DNA of 64,000 nt, taken from assembly GCA_044226035.1 (NCBI GenBank), contig JBGAHT010000007.1, forward strand, positions 1 to 64,000. The letters are read 5' to 3'. The position numbers were made by a program, and so were the translations under genes. Below the pieces are notes generated by a model. It searched no databases. It saw nothing but the letters and a program-made list of their open reading frames with translations, and was not told the origin of the DNA. The stretch is from Pseudoluteimonas sp044226035 (GTDB taxonomy: Bacteria; Pseudomonadota; Gammaproteobacteria; Xanthomonadales; Xanthomonadaceae). This document shows, one piece after another, positions 20,922 through 28,977 of the stretch. The stretch's first letter is position 1. Every line of letters starts with the position of its first letter.

Positions 20922-21219
20922 CGCTTTCGCCGGGGGTCGGTGCGGGGGGCGGCGCGGCATCCGCGGCCGGCGTCGATGGCGCATCGCGCAGGGACTGGCC
21001 GGCCTCGCGCAGCGCGTCGCCGGTTTCGCGCAGGCTGCGCTTCAACTCGTCGGCGGCCAGTTCCTGCTCCAGTTCGGATTTCACCGCGTACCAGTGCGCG
21101 CGCGCGCGGCGCACCCACAACCCGGCCAGGCGCGCGGCCTTGGGCAGGCGCTCGGGGCCGAGCACGACCAGCGCCACCAGCGCGATCAGGACCAGTTCGG
21201 AAAAGCCGACGTCGAACAT
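20902..21219 (-). CDS. tatB: Sec-independent protein translocase TatB
   Basis: 105 residues. It opens MFDVGFSELVLIALVALVVLGPERLP, the standard TatB membrane helix and GPxRLP hinge. An amphipathic helix (about 25-75) and a Pro/Ala-rich tail follow. It partners with TatC for recognition of folded substrates. It lies between tatA and tatC in the usual order. Confidence 0.92.
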   Translation of the reverse strand: MFDVGFSELVLIALVALVVLGPERLPKAARLAGLWVRRARAHWYAVKSELEQELAADELKRSLRETGDALREAGQSLRDAPSTPAADAAPPPAPTPGESDGERRD

Positions 21220-21240
21220 CGCGCGGGCCGCGCGAGCGCG

Positions 21241-21465
21241 TCAGCGCACGACCGGCGGATTGCGGTCGTCGTCCTGCGGCTTGGGCGCGGCGGCGTCCTT
21301 GTCCTGCGCCGGCGGCGGCGCGGGTTCGTCCTCGCGCATCGCCTTCTTGAACTCCTTGACCGCGGTGCCGAGATCCTTGGCGCCGCCGGTGAGGCGCTTG
21401 GTGCCGAAGATCAGGACCACGACCAGCAGCACGATCAGCCAGTGCCAGATGCTCAAACCGCCCAT
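21241..21465 (-). CDS. tatA: Sec-independent protein translocase TatA
   Basis: 74 residues starting MGGLSIWHWLIVLLVVVLIF, then GTKRL, an amphipathic helix (GAKDLGTAVKEFKKAM) and an acidic/proline tail. It forms the oligomeric pore element of the Tat system. The ORF is open 60 codons further upstream, but this ATG gives the canonical N-terminus. First gene of tatA-tatB-tatC-RDD. Confidence 0.93.
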   Translation of the reverse strand: MGGLSIWHWLIVLLVVVLIFGTKRLTGGAKDLGTAVKEFKKAMREDEPAPPPAQDKDAAAPKPQDDDRNPPVVR

Positions 21466-21514
21466 GACGCGTTCCGCCGGAAAATCCTTCGAGGAAGGCA
21501 GTTTACCGCAGGCG

Positions 21515-22354
21515 TCAGTGCGCCGGCGGCGGGGTGGTGTCGGGCAGCGGTTCGGCCACGGCCGGGCTGGTCGTGGCCGGCGGCGGTGCGACCGGTGCCA
21601 CGGGCGCGGCGGCCGGGACCGCCGTGGCGGCGGCTGGCGCGCCATCGTCGGCGCGGCGCGCGCGCGCGGTGGCGGTGGCTTCCTCCAGCGCGTCGCGGAA
21701 CCCGACCACGGCGCTGGACGGCGGCTGCGGCATGCGCGATTCGAAGATCATCCGCGGCGTGGTGTCGCGGCCGTACGCCGATTCGTCCGCGGCATCGTCG
21801 ATGCTGAGCACCGCGCCGTCGAGGGCGACGCCGGCGAACAGGCCGCGCGCGCGCGACCACGACCAGATTTCCGCCTTCATCTCGCCGTCGGTGGCGGCGC
21901 TGGCGTTGCGCCCGACCGGGCCGGCGGCGACGCCGGCATCGGCGCCGAGGGTGAACTTGCCGTTGACGATGGAGTCCAGCCCGCGGTCGCTGCGGAACAC
22001 CAGCACGATGTCCGCCGACTGCACGCCCGCCTGCAGGCCGATGCTGCCGCCGGTGAGGGTGACGAAGGCCGGGTTCGACCAGGTGCCGTCCGCGGCCTTG
22101 ACCGAGAGCAGGCCGTGGCCGCGGCGGCCGCCGACCACCAGCCCGAGCTTCATCGCGTCGGGGATGACGATCACCGCGCGGGCCTCGTCGAACAGCTTGT
22201 CCGGGATCGCCGATTCCGGGATCGCCTGGATGTCGGTCAACACCCGCACCGCGTTCTGCGCGCGCGCGTCCTCCTGCGGGCCGGCCAGGGCCGGGGCCGA
22301 GGCGAGGCTGGCGAGAAGGGCGAGTCCGAGGGCGGCGCGGGTCGGTCGGGGCAT
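21515..22354 (-). CDS. SYLF-domain (Ysc84-like) lipid-binding exported protein
   Basis: 279 residues. The signal peptide is MPRPTRAALGLALLASL to about residue 24. The SYLF domain (about 35-210) has the conserved AIPDKLFDEARAVIVIP, GGSIGLQAGVQSADIVL and FTLGADAGVAAGPVGRNA patterns. A Pro/Ala low-complexity tail (about 225-279) follows. SYLF domains bind phosphoinositide-type lipids in eukaryotes; the bacterial role is unclear. GGAG upstream of the ATG supports the start. It lies 49 bp before tatA on the same strand. Confidence 0.8.
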   Translation of the reverse strand: MPRPTRAALGLALLASLASAPALAGPQEDARAQNAVRVLTDIQAIPESAIPDKLFDEARAVIVIPDAMKLGLVVGGRRGHGLLSVKAADGTWSNPAFVTLTGGSIGLQAGVQSADIVLVFRSDRGLDSIVNGKFTLGADAGVAAGPVGRNASAATDGEMKAEIWSWSRARGLFAGVALDGAVLSIDDAADESAYGRDTTPRMIFESRMPQPPSSAVVGFRDALEEATATARARRADDGAPAAATAVPAAAPVAPVAPPPATTSPAVAEPLPDTTPPPAH

Positions 22355-22472
22355 GCGGTTTCTCCGTGGGGGATGGCGACTCCGGCGCGGGCGTTTCGAC
22401 CGCGCGGGACAGCCGGGGTTCACGCTAGTCCGCGGCCGATGAATCCGGTCTGAGCCGCGCGCCTGTCATCCT

Positions 22473-23438
22473 ATGCGGATGAACGATGCTTCCACCCGCC
22501 TGCTCGTGCTCGCCAACCTCGGCACCCCCGCGGCGCCGACCGCGCAAGCCGTGTCCGCCTACCTCGACGAATTCCTCACCGATCCGCGCGTGGTGCAGTT
22601 GCCGCGCTGGTTGTGGCGACCGTTGCTGCGGCGGGTGATCCTGCCGCGGCGCAGCCCGGTGGTGGCGGGGAAATACGCCTCGATCTGGATGCGCGAAGGC
22701 TCGCCGCTCGCCGTCCACACCCGGCGCCTCGCGCAGGCGGTGCAGGACCGGTTGCCGCAATGGAAGGTGGTGCACGCGATGCGCTACGGCGCGCCGTCGC
22801 TGGCCGATGCCTTGCGGAACGGAATCGCCGCCGGCGCGCGCGAGATCCGCGTCCTGCCGCTGTATCCGCAGTATTCGACCACCACCACCGCGTCCGTCGC
22901 CGACGCCATCGCCGGCATCGACGCCGGCGATGCGCGCATCGCCATGCTCGACGACTACCACGCGCATCCGGCCTGGATCCGCGCCGTCGCCGGTTCGATC
23001 CGCGCGCACTGGCAAGCGCAGGGTCGCGGCGAACGCCTGATGCTGTCGTTCCACGGCCTGCCGCAGCGCGTGGTCGACGCCGGCGATCCCTACGCCGCGC
23101 AGTGCGAGGCCAGCGCACGGGCGATCGCGCGCGAGCTGGGCATGGAACGCGGCGACATCGAGCTGTGCTACCAGTCGCGCTTCGGCAAGGGCAAGTGGCT
23201 GCAACCGTCCACCGATGCGCGCCTGCACGCACTCGCCGCGCAGGGGATCCGGACGATCGACGTCGCCTGCCCCGGGTTCGCGGTCGATTGCCTGGAAACG
23301 CTGGAGGAAATCGCGCAGCAGGAGGCCGAACGCTTCCGCGCCGCGGGCGGTGGAGCCTTGCGCGCGATTGCCTGCCTCAACGACGCGCCGGCGCACGCCG
23401 ACGCCATCGCCGCGATCGCGGAGGACGCATGGAACTGA
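22473..23438 (+). CDS. hemH: Ferrochelatase
   Basis: 321 residues, normal length. It inserts Fe2+ into protoporphyrin IX, the last step of protoheme synthesis, at the inner membrane. Signatures are LLVLANLGTP at the start, LPLYPQYSTTTT, LSFHGLPQR with the metal-site His, and the PGFAVDCLETLEEI helix with the conserved Glu. The start could also be the ATG two codons later. It overlaps the next gene by ten bases. Confidence 0.95.
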   Translation: MRMNDASTRLLVLANLGTPAAPTAQAVSAYLDEFLTDPRVVQLPRWLWRPLLRRVILPRRSPVVAGKYASIWMREGSPLAVHTRRLAQAVQDRLPQWKVVHAMRYGAPSLADALRNGIAAGAREIRVLPLYPQYSTTTTASVADAIAGIDAGDARIAMLDDYHAHPAWIRAVAGSIRAHWQAQGRGERLMLSFHGLPQRVVDAGDPYAAQCEASARAIARELGMERGDIELCYQSRFGKGKWLQPSTDARLHALAAQGIRTIDVACPGFAVDCLETLEEIAQQEAERFRAAGGGALRAIACLNDAPAHADAIAAIAEDAWN

Positions 23439-24280
23439 GCCGCGAATGCGCGATCGACATCCCGCTCGGGCGCATCGCCGCGTTGCGCGCCGGCGTCGAG
23501 GGCGCGACGCCGGTGCTGGCATTGCACGGCTGGCTGGACAACGCCGCGAGCTTCGTGCCGCTGGCGCGCGAGCTCGACGGCCTCGACCTGGTCGCGGTCG
23601 ACCTGCCCGGGCATGGCCGCAGCGCGCACCTGGCCACCGGCGCCGACTATTCGTTCTACGGCACGGTCAACGTGGTGCTGGACATCGCCGATGCGCTGGG
23701 CTGGGAACGCTTCGCCCTGCTCGGGCATTCGATGGGCGCCGGCATCGGCAGCCTGCTCGCGGCGGCGTGCCCGCAACGCGTGAGCCGCTTCCTCGCGATC
23801 GAGGCGCTGGGCGCGCTCGCCGAAGCGCCCGAACGCACCACGCCGCGGATGCGCGAGGCGGTGGCCGCGGCGCGCGCGCTGCCGGGGAAGACGCTGCGGG
23901 TGTTCCCCGCGCTGGAACCGGCGATCCGCGCGCGGATGCAGGCGAACGCGCTGAGCGAACCGGTGGCGCGGCTGCTGGTGGAGCGCGGCACGCGCGCGGT
24001 CGAAGGCGGCTACGTGTGGAGCAGCGATCCGCGCCTGACGCTGCCTTCGTTCACGCGCCTGGCCGAAGCGCAGGTGCTCGACCTCGTCGCCGGGATCGAA
24101 TGCCCGGTGCGGCTGATCCACGCCGATCCCGCGCAGCCCTACCTGCCCGATCCGGTGCGGCGCGCGCACGCCGCCGCATTGCGCGACGGCGAGCTGATCG
24201 TGATCCGCGGCGGGCACCACCTGCACATGGAACAGCCGGCCGAGGTGGCCGCCGCCATCGGAGGCTTCCTGCGGGGCTGA
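23429..24280 (+). CDS. Alpha/beta-fold hydrolase
   Basis: 283 residues with LALHGWLDNAASF (oxyanion region), nucleophile Ser101 in GHSMGAG, a late acid in the HADPAQPY region, and His in RGGHHLHM. This is a complete alpha/beta hydrolase triad. The cap region is helical and Ala/Arg-rich. The substrate is unknown, most likely an ester or thioester. GGAGGAC precedes the ATG inside the hemH end, so it is coupled to hemH. It converges with the next gene with no gap. Confidence 0.85.
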   Translation: MELSRECAIDIPLGRIAALRAGVEGATPVLALHGWLDNAASFVPLARELDGLDLVAVDLPGHGRSAHLATGADYSFYGTVNVVLDIADALGWERFALLGHSMGAGIGSLLAAACPQRVSRFLAIEALGALAEAPERTTPRMREAVAAARALPGKTLRVFPALEPAIRARMQANALSEPVARLLVERGTRAVEGGYVWSSDPRLTLPSFTRLAEAQVLDLVAGIECPVRLIHADPAQPYLPDPVRRAHAAALRDGELIVIRGGHHLHMEQPAEVAAAIGGFLRG

Positions 24281-25018
24281 TCATCCCTGCGGTTGCAGGG
24301 TGCAATCCGGCCCGAAGTGCAATGACCAGCGCGTGTCGCGCACGCTGAAATCGTAGCCGTCGGCGTCATAGTCGATGCTGGCGACGGCGTTTTCCGGCAC
24401 CCCTTGCGCGATTGCCTGTCGCCACAACCGCTGCAACGGACACGCTGGCGGCACGACGCCGGCCTCGACCCGCGCGCCGGTGGGATCGTCTTCGCGCTTC
24501 TCCATGCCGCGGGCGACGTAGTTCCTTTCCGTGATCGAGTTGCCGCTGACCTTGCGCTGATAGCGCATGACCCCGGGTTTGCCCAAGTCGACGACGATGA
24601 GCTGGCGCCAGCGGCCATCCGCGGGCGCGCCCGCACCCAGCGGCGGCGCATTCGCAGGTGCCGGCACTTCGCGCACGAACTCGTAGCGGGCGTTCGGCGA
24701 AGGCCGGTAGTCGACGGTCAGATCGAGGAGCCCGTCGCTGCGGACCTGGCTTGCCCGCATTCGCAGCAGCACGACGCCAGTACCGGCATAGGTGGCCACG
24801 TCGGGGAAGCGCGCGACCGGATCGAACGCGCGCGGATCACCGGGAGGATCGACGGTGCCGCCATCGCCCATCAGCAGTTTGCCGACGCGACCGAAGCCGC
24901 CGATGCCGAACATCGCGGCCAGTCCCAGCAGCAAGCCCAGCACGCCGATCAGGCCGATGCCCGCGAATAGCAGCCATGCCCAGGTCGGAAAGCGCTGGCG
25001 CGAATCGGCATTGCGCAC
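24281..25018 (-). CDS. Membrane-anchored protein of unknown function
   Basis: 245 residues. A single N-terminal transmembrane segment (WAWLLFAGIGLIGVLGLLLG) is followed by a soluble, probably periplasmic domain with two cysteines (PPACPLQRLW and FGPDCTLQ) near the C-terminus. No family is recognised. It starts nine bases after the upstream lipoprotein stop, so the two are probably co-transcribed and may work together in the envelope. Confidence 0.65.
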   Translation of the reverse strand: MRNADSRQRFPTWAWLLFAGIGLIGVLGLLLGLAAMFGIGGFGRVGKLLMGDGGTVDPPGDPRAFDPVARFPDVATYAGTGVVLLRMRASQVRSDGLLDLTVDYRPSPNARYEFVREVPAPANAPPLGAGAPADGRWRQLIVVDLGKPGVMRYQRKVSGNSITERNYVARGMEKREDDPTGARVEAGVVPPACPLQRLWRQAIAQGVPENAVASIDYDADGYDFSVRDTRWSLHFGPDCTLQPQG

Positions 25019-25027
25019 GGGCAGTGC

Positions 25028-25549
25028 CTATTGCTTCGGCATCGCCAACTGGTAGCCGACCTGCACGCCGCCCTGCTCCTTGTCATCGGCGATGGTGAGC
25101 GTGGCGTGGCGTTCGCCCTTCTCCCACATCACGATGTGCGCCTGCCCGGATTGCGCCAGCACCATGGACTGCTTCCAGCCCTGCGCCTGCATGCCCCGGT
25201 CGGCCTCGGACGCGACCGAGGCCACGCTGCCGCCGCTGGCGAGCACGTGGGTGACGATGGCGCCGGGCATTTCCAGCGCGCTTTCGACCTTGTAGTCCGA
25301 CGGCAGGAACACATCCTTGGGGAAGCCGGCCGGCAGGCTTGCGTCGCCGCCGGCGCTGACGGTCATGGTCTGCGTGCCGTCCTTGCTGGTGAGGGTGGTG
25401 GTCTCGCCGTTCTGGCTGACGTTGGCCTTGCCGCCGGTCGCGGCGGCGATGGCGGCTTCGGCCGCGGATTCCCCGGCGCGCTTGCAGCCGGTGGCGGACA
25501 GCGTCGCGGCCGCGGCGAGCGCGACCAAGGCGAGGTGGCGAATGCGCAT
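25028..25549 (-). CDS. Putative lipoprotein
   Basis: 173 residues starting MRIRHLALVALAAAATLSATGCKR, with a plausible lipobox ending at Cys22. The mature part begins with a helical Ala/Glu segment (ESAAEAAIAAATGGK), then TLTSKDGTQTMTVS and a C-terminal beta-rich domain. No family is recognised. It pairs with the downstream membrane protein (9-bp gap). Confidence 0.7.
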   Translation of the reverse strand: MRIRHLALVALAAAATLSATGCKRAGESAAEAAIAAATGGKANVSQNGETTTLTSKDGTQTMTVSAGGDASLPAGFPKDVFLPSDYKVESALEMPGAIVTHVLASGGSVASVASEADRGMQAQGWKQSMVLAQSGQAHIVMWEKGERHATLTIADDKEQGGVQVGYQLAMPKQ

Positions 25550-25605
25550 CGGGATGTCCCGCGAAACCGGCGATTCCGGCACCGGGGAAAACGGCCTGGG
25601 CCGCG

Positions 25606-26400
25606 TCAACCGGCCAGCGCGCGCAACATGCCCTTCAGCCGCCGGCCTTCGGCGTGGAAGTAGTCGCGTTCCGCGCGCCAGTCCGGGAAGCGCGCTTCCA
25701 CCTCGCGCCAGAACCGGCGCGAATGGTCGGCGTGCAGCAGGTGGCACAACTCGTGCACCAGCACGTATTCGAACGCCGACGGCCGCGCCAGCACCAGCGC
25801 CAGGTCCAGCATCAGGGTGGCGTCGGGCGCGAGCGAACCCCATTGCGAGCTGGTGCGCTTGAACACGATCCGTCGCGGCGCGCGCGGCAGGCCGGCGAGG
25901 TAAGCCGGCAGCCAGCGGCCGACGTCGGCGCGGCCCTGCGCCTCGTAGAAGTCGCGCAGCGCGCGCTGCAACGCGGCATCGCCGGCGGACGCGGGCGCGC
26001 GGAACAGCAATCCGCCGTCGCCGTCGAGCTCCAGGCGCGACGCGCGCGCGGATTCCCAGCGCAGCGGCAGCCTGTCCCCGCGCAGCGGAAGTTCGGTCGT
26101 GGCCCCGCGCCGCAGCGGTTCGATGCCGGCATGCGCCTGCGCCGCGAACTGCGCGGTCAGCCACTCGCGGTGTTCGAACAGGAAGCGTTCGCCGGCGACG
26201 AGGCTGGCGCGCAACGGCAGGCTCAGGCGCGCGCCGCGTTCGTCCACCGACAGCTTGATGCGGCGCGCGCGCGGATCGCGCACGCGCAACACGTCGATGC
26301 GGCGGCCGTCGGCGAGCACGAAGCCGATGCTGTCGCGCTGCACCGCGGCCGGCTTCGGCTCGGCGCGCGCGGTCGTCAGCAGGCGGAACAGGGAGCGCAT
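25606..26400 (-). CDS. YgjP-type metal-dependent hydrolase (M48/SprT-like)
   Basis: 264 residues. The zinc-site helix VHELCHLLHADHSRRFW is at about residues 212-228 and is preceded by RTSSQWGSLAP, the signature of the YgjP/DUF45 family. Conserved N-terminal strands (RRIKLSVDERGARL) precede it. It is likely cytoplasmic and without a membrane helix; its natural substrate is unknown. Length is near the usual 230-260. Confidence 0.85.
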   Translation of the reverse strand: MRSLFRLLTTARAEPKPAAVQRDSIGFVLADGRRIDVLRVRDPRARRIKLSVDERGARLSLPLRASLVAGERFLFEHREWLTAQFAAQAHAGIEPLRRGATTELPLRGDRLPLRWESARASRLELDGDGGLLFRAPASAGDAALQRALRDFYEAQGRADVGRWLPAYLAGLPRAPRRIVFKRTSSQWGSLAPDATLMLDLALVLARPSAFEYVLVHELCHLLHADHSRRFWREVEARFPDWRAERDYFHAEGRRLKGMLRALAG

Positions 26401-26418
26401 GCGTGGATCTTAGATCAT

Positions 26419-26520
26419 GTCATTCCGAGCGAAGCGAGGTCGCATCTGACAGCCGAATGGCTGTCCAACCTGCTTGGTCGATGGAACGAAAAGCGGGTCC
26501 TTCGCTGCGCTCAGGATGAC
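26419..26520 (+). repeat. Short inverted-repeat intergenic element
   Basis: GTCATTCCGAGCGAAGCGAGG on the left and CCTTCGCTGCGCTCAGGATGAC on the right are imperfect inverted copies. An inner hairpin GACAGCC-GAAT-GGCTGTC lies at 26447-26464. Related ends appear at 37087 and the inner hairpin recurs at 63123. It fills the gap between the YgjP-like gene and rdgC. Confidence 0.7.
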
Positions 26521-26522
26521 AA

Positions 26523-27428
26523 TCAGGTGTCCGCCTTGCTCAGCCGGAACGCCGATTCCAGCACCGCGAACAGGCGCCGGAACTCGCCGGCCATCAGCGC
26601 GAAGCGCGCGTCGAGCTCGGCGGCGACGTCCTCGCGCTCGCCCGATTCGAGCTGGTCGACCGCGCCGTCGAGCAGCTTGAACTTGCGCACGACCAGGTCC
26701 TCGCCGAGGACGAAGCTGACGTGGTCGTCCAGCACCAGCGCCAGCCGCGCGACCTGCTTGCCGGCCTCGAGGTGCTTGCCGATTTCCTCGCCTTGCAGTT
26801 CCATCCGTTGCACCTTCACCACCGCGCCGCTGTCGGTGGGGTCGCGCAGTTCGCATTCGTCGCCCAGCGACAAGCCTTCCGGCAACGGATCGCCGGCGAT
26901 CCAGCCGGTGAGGATGGCGCGCGGCGCGACTTCCGCGTTCACCGGCAGCGCCGGGAAGCTGCCGAGCGCGTGCCGCACTTCGGACACGACCGCTTCGGCG
27001 TTCTTGCGCGAGGACGTGTCGACCGCGATCACGCCGAGTTTCGTGTCGACCAGCGCGTCGGTGCGCACCGGGCGCACGAAGGCGCGCGGCAGCAGTTCCG
27101 CGACCAGGTCTTCCTTCAGCCGCTTGCGCGCGCGCCCGCCGGGCTTGCGGCCTTCCTTCTCCTCCAGCGCCGCGAGCTTCTTCTGCAGCAGGTCGTTGAC
27201 CACCGCCGACGGCAGCAGTTTGTCCTCGCCGCCCACGGTCAGCCATAGGGCCTCGCCGACGCCGTGCACGAGCGCTTCGCCGTGCGGGCCGAACGGCGGC
27301 ACGAAGCCGCGCGAGGACAGTTCCATCGGGCCGACCGGTTTCAACGCGCATTCGGCCAGCGGCGTTTCGAGGTCGGACAGGTCGAGCGAGGTGGGGAAGC
27401 GGAACAGCGTCAGATTGCGAAAAAACAT
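26523..27428 (-). CDS. rdgC: Recombination-associated protein RdgC
   Basis: 301 residues matching RdgC from its first residues (MFFRNLTLFRFP). Conserved parts are GFVPPFG, LLPSAVVNDLLQKKL, KLGVIAVDTSS and LVLDDHVSFVLGEDLVVRKFKLLD. RdgC forms a ring-shaped dimer that binds double-stranded DNA and tempers RecA activity. The start ATG at 27428 is chosen because upstream codons come from a repeat. It is flanked on both sides by palindromic elements. Confidence 0.93.
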   Translation of the reverse strand: MFFRNLTLFRFPTSLDLSDLETPLAECALKPVGPMELSSRGFVPPFGPHGEALVHGVGEALWLTVGGEDKLLPSAVVNDLLQKKLAALEEKEGRKPGGRARKRLKEDLVAELLPRAFVRPVRTDALVDTKLGVIAVDTSSRKNAEAVVSEVRHALGSFPALPVNAEVAPRAILTGWIAGDPLPEGLSLGDECELRDPTDSGAVVKVQRMELQGEEIGKHLEAGKQVARLALVLDDHVSFVLGEDLVVRKFKLLDGAVDQLESGEREDVAAELDARFALMAGEFRRLFAVLESAFRLSKADT

Positions 27429-27449
27429 CGAGGGTCCTGTTTTTTGCTT

Positions 27450-27548
27450 GTCATTCCCGCGAAAGCGGGAATCCAGTGTCTTTCGTGAAGGTTGCGGTGA
27501 ATTTTCCAGAGAGCAAAGACGCTGGATGCCCGCCTGCGCGGGCATGAC
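27450..27548 (+). repeat. 99-bp element with 34-bp imperfect terminal inverted repeats
   Basis: The left arm begins GTCATTCCCGCGAAAGCGGG and the right arm, read in reverse complement, GTCATGCCCGCGCAGGCGGG. 29 of 34 positions match across the arms, and each arm is itself a small hairpin. The 31-bp centre is AT-richer. It resembles a REP doublet or MITE between ttcA and rdgC. Confidence 0.8.
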
Positions 27549-27558
27549 GGCAGGGGGA

Positions 27559-28458
27559 TCAAGCGTCGTCAGTGTCGTCTTGTTGCGTCTCGCCGCCTGC
27601 GAGCCACGCATGCGCATCGGGCAACGCATCATCGCCGTGCCGGCCGAGCGCGAGGAAATCGAACAGCTTCGGATCGCTCAGTTGCGAGGGACGGATGTCG
27701 CCCAGCGCGTGCGCCATGGTCTCGACCCGCCCCGGCGATTCGCGTTCCCACTGTTCCAGCATCTTCTTCACCTGCTTGCGCTGCAGGTTGTCCTGCGATC
27801 CGCACAGGTTGCAGGGAATGATCGGGAACCGCTTCGCCTCCGCGTAGGCCTCGATGTCCGCCTCGCGCACGTAGGCCAGCGGGCGGATGACGACATGCTT
27901 GCCGTCGTCGCTGAGCAGCTTGGGCGGCATACCGCTCAACTTCGCGTGGAAGAACAGGTTGAGGAAGAACGTGTTCACCAGGTCGTCGCGGTGATGGCCG
28001 AGCGCGATCTTGGTGAAGCCGTTTTGCCCGGCGTAGGTGTACAGCGCGCCGCGGCGCAGGCGCGAGCACAGCGAGCACAGGGTCTTGCCTTCGGGGACGA
28101 CGCGCGTCACCACCGAATAGGTGTCCTGCTCGATGATGTGGAAATCCACGCCGATCGAGCGCAGGTACTCCGGCAGCACGTGTTCCGGGAAGCCGGGCTG
28201 CTTCTGGTCGAGGTTGACCGCGGTGATGGCGAATTCGACCGGCGCCTTCTTCTGCAATTGCAGGAGGACGTCGAGCATGGCGTAGCTGTCCTTGCCGCCG
28301 GACAGGCAGACCATCACCTTGTCGCCGTCCTCGATCATGCCGAAATCGGCGATGGCGCGGCCGACCTGGTGGCGCAGGCGCTTGGCCAGCTTGTCGGCCT
28401 CGCGCTTGCGCTTGAGCGCCAGCGGCTGGGGTTCGGCGAGGGGCAGGGCGGCGTTCAT
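27559..28458 (-). CDS. ttcA: tRNA 2-thiocytidine(32) synthetase TtcA
   Basis: 299 residues. It has the PP-loop ATPase motif VCLSGGKDSYAM and two CxxC motifs (CSLCSRLRRG and CNLCGSQ) that bind the Fe-S cluster used for thiolation of cytidine 32 in tRNA. GHHRDDLVNTFFLNLFF is a further family signature. It acts in the cytoplasm. A repeat lies just upstream (28473-28714), so its promoter must lie in or beyond it. Confidence 0.95.
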   Translation of the reverse strand: MNAALPLAEPQPLALKRKREADKLAKRLRHQVGRAIADFGMIEDGDKVMVCLSGGKDSYAMLDVLLQLQKKAPVEFAITAVNLDQKQPGFPEHVLPEYLRSIGVDFHIIEQDTYSVVTRVVPEGKTLCSLCSRLRRGALYTYAGQNGFTKIALGHHRDDLVNTFFLNLFFHAKLSGMPPKLLSDDGKHVVIRPLAYVREADIEAYAEAKRFPIIPCNLCGSQDNLQRKQVKKMLEQWERESPGRVETMAHALGDIRPSQLSDPKLFDFLALGRHGDDALPDAHAWLAGGETQQDDTDDA

Positions 28459-28472
28459 CGGCCGGGCATTTT

Positions 28473-28714
28473 AACCGGAGCCTGTGGGAGCGACTTTAGT
28501 CGCGACTGCTCTTGGTGATGATCCAGCGAAAGGCAGAAGCATTCGCGGCCAAGGCCGCTCCCACGGGACCGCTGCCGCATGGCCGTTCCCACGAACCGGA
28601 GCCTGTGGGAGCGACTTTAGTCGCGACTGCTCTTGGTGATGATCCAGCGAAAAGCGGAAGCATTCGCGGCCAAGGCCGCTCCCACGGGACCGCTGCCGCA
28701 TGGCCATTCCCACG
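28473..28714 (+). repeat. Tandem duplication of a 121-bp REP-containing unit
   Basis: Two head-to-tail copies (28473-28593 and 28594-28714) differ at only a few positions. Each contains GTGGGAGCGACTTTAGTCGCG and, about 50 bases on, GCGGCCAAGGCCGCTCCCAC. These are inverted REP-type arms ending in the same GTGGGAGCG core. The block fills the space between ttcA and the small YdcH-type gene. Confidence 0.85.
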
Positions 28715-28754
28715 AAGCGGCTTCCGTCGACCTTCGCCGCGTTATGCTCGGCGC

Positions 28755-28973
28755 ATGAGCCGCATCGACGATCCCGCCGACCTCGCCCGCCTGTCCCACC
28801 GCCTGGTGGAACTGCGGGAGGCGCATCGCGACCTCGATGCCGCGATCACGCGGCTGCAGGGCGATGCCAACGCGGACGAACTGGCGGTGCGGCGGCTGAA
28901 GAAGCGCAAGCTCCAGCTCAAGGACCAGATCGCCCAGCTCGAGGCGCAACTGGTGCCGGACGAGCCGGCGTGA
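28755..28973 (+). CDS. Small YdcH-family (DUF465) protein
   Basis: 72 residues, almost entirely helical and charged, with HRLVELREAHRDLDAAITRL and VRRLKKRKLQLKDQIAQLE. This matches the YdcH/DUF465 pattern (LKKxKLxLKDxI). Function is unknown; it is likely a cytoplasmic coiled coil. It converges with cfa (4 bp between stops). Confidence 0.8.
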   Translation: MSRIDDPADLARLSHRLVELREAHRDLDAAITRLQGDANADELAVRRLKKRKLQLKDQIAQLEAQLVPDEPA

Positions 28974-28977
28974 GGGT

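Noticed and set aside
28473..28714. CRISPR array
   Set aside because: Only two long tandem units with no regular repeat-spacer pattern and no cas genes.
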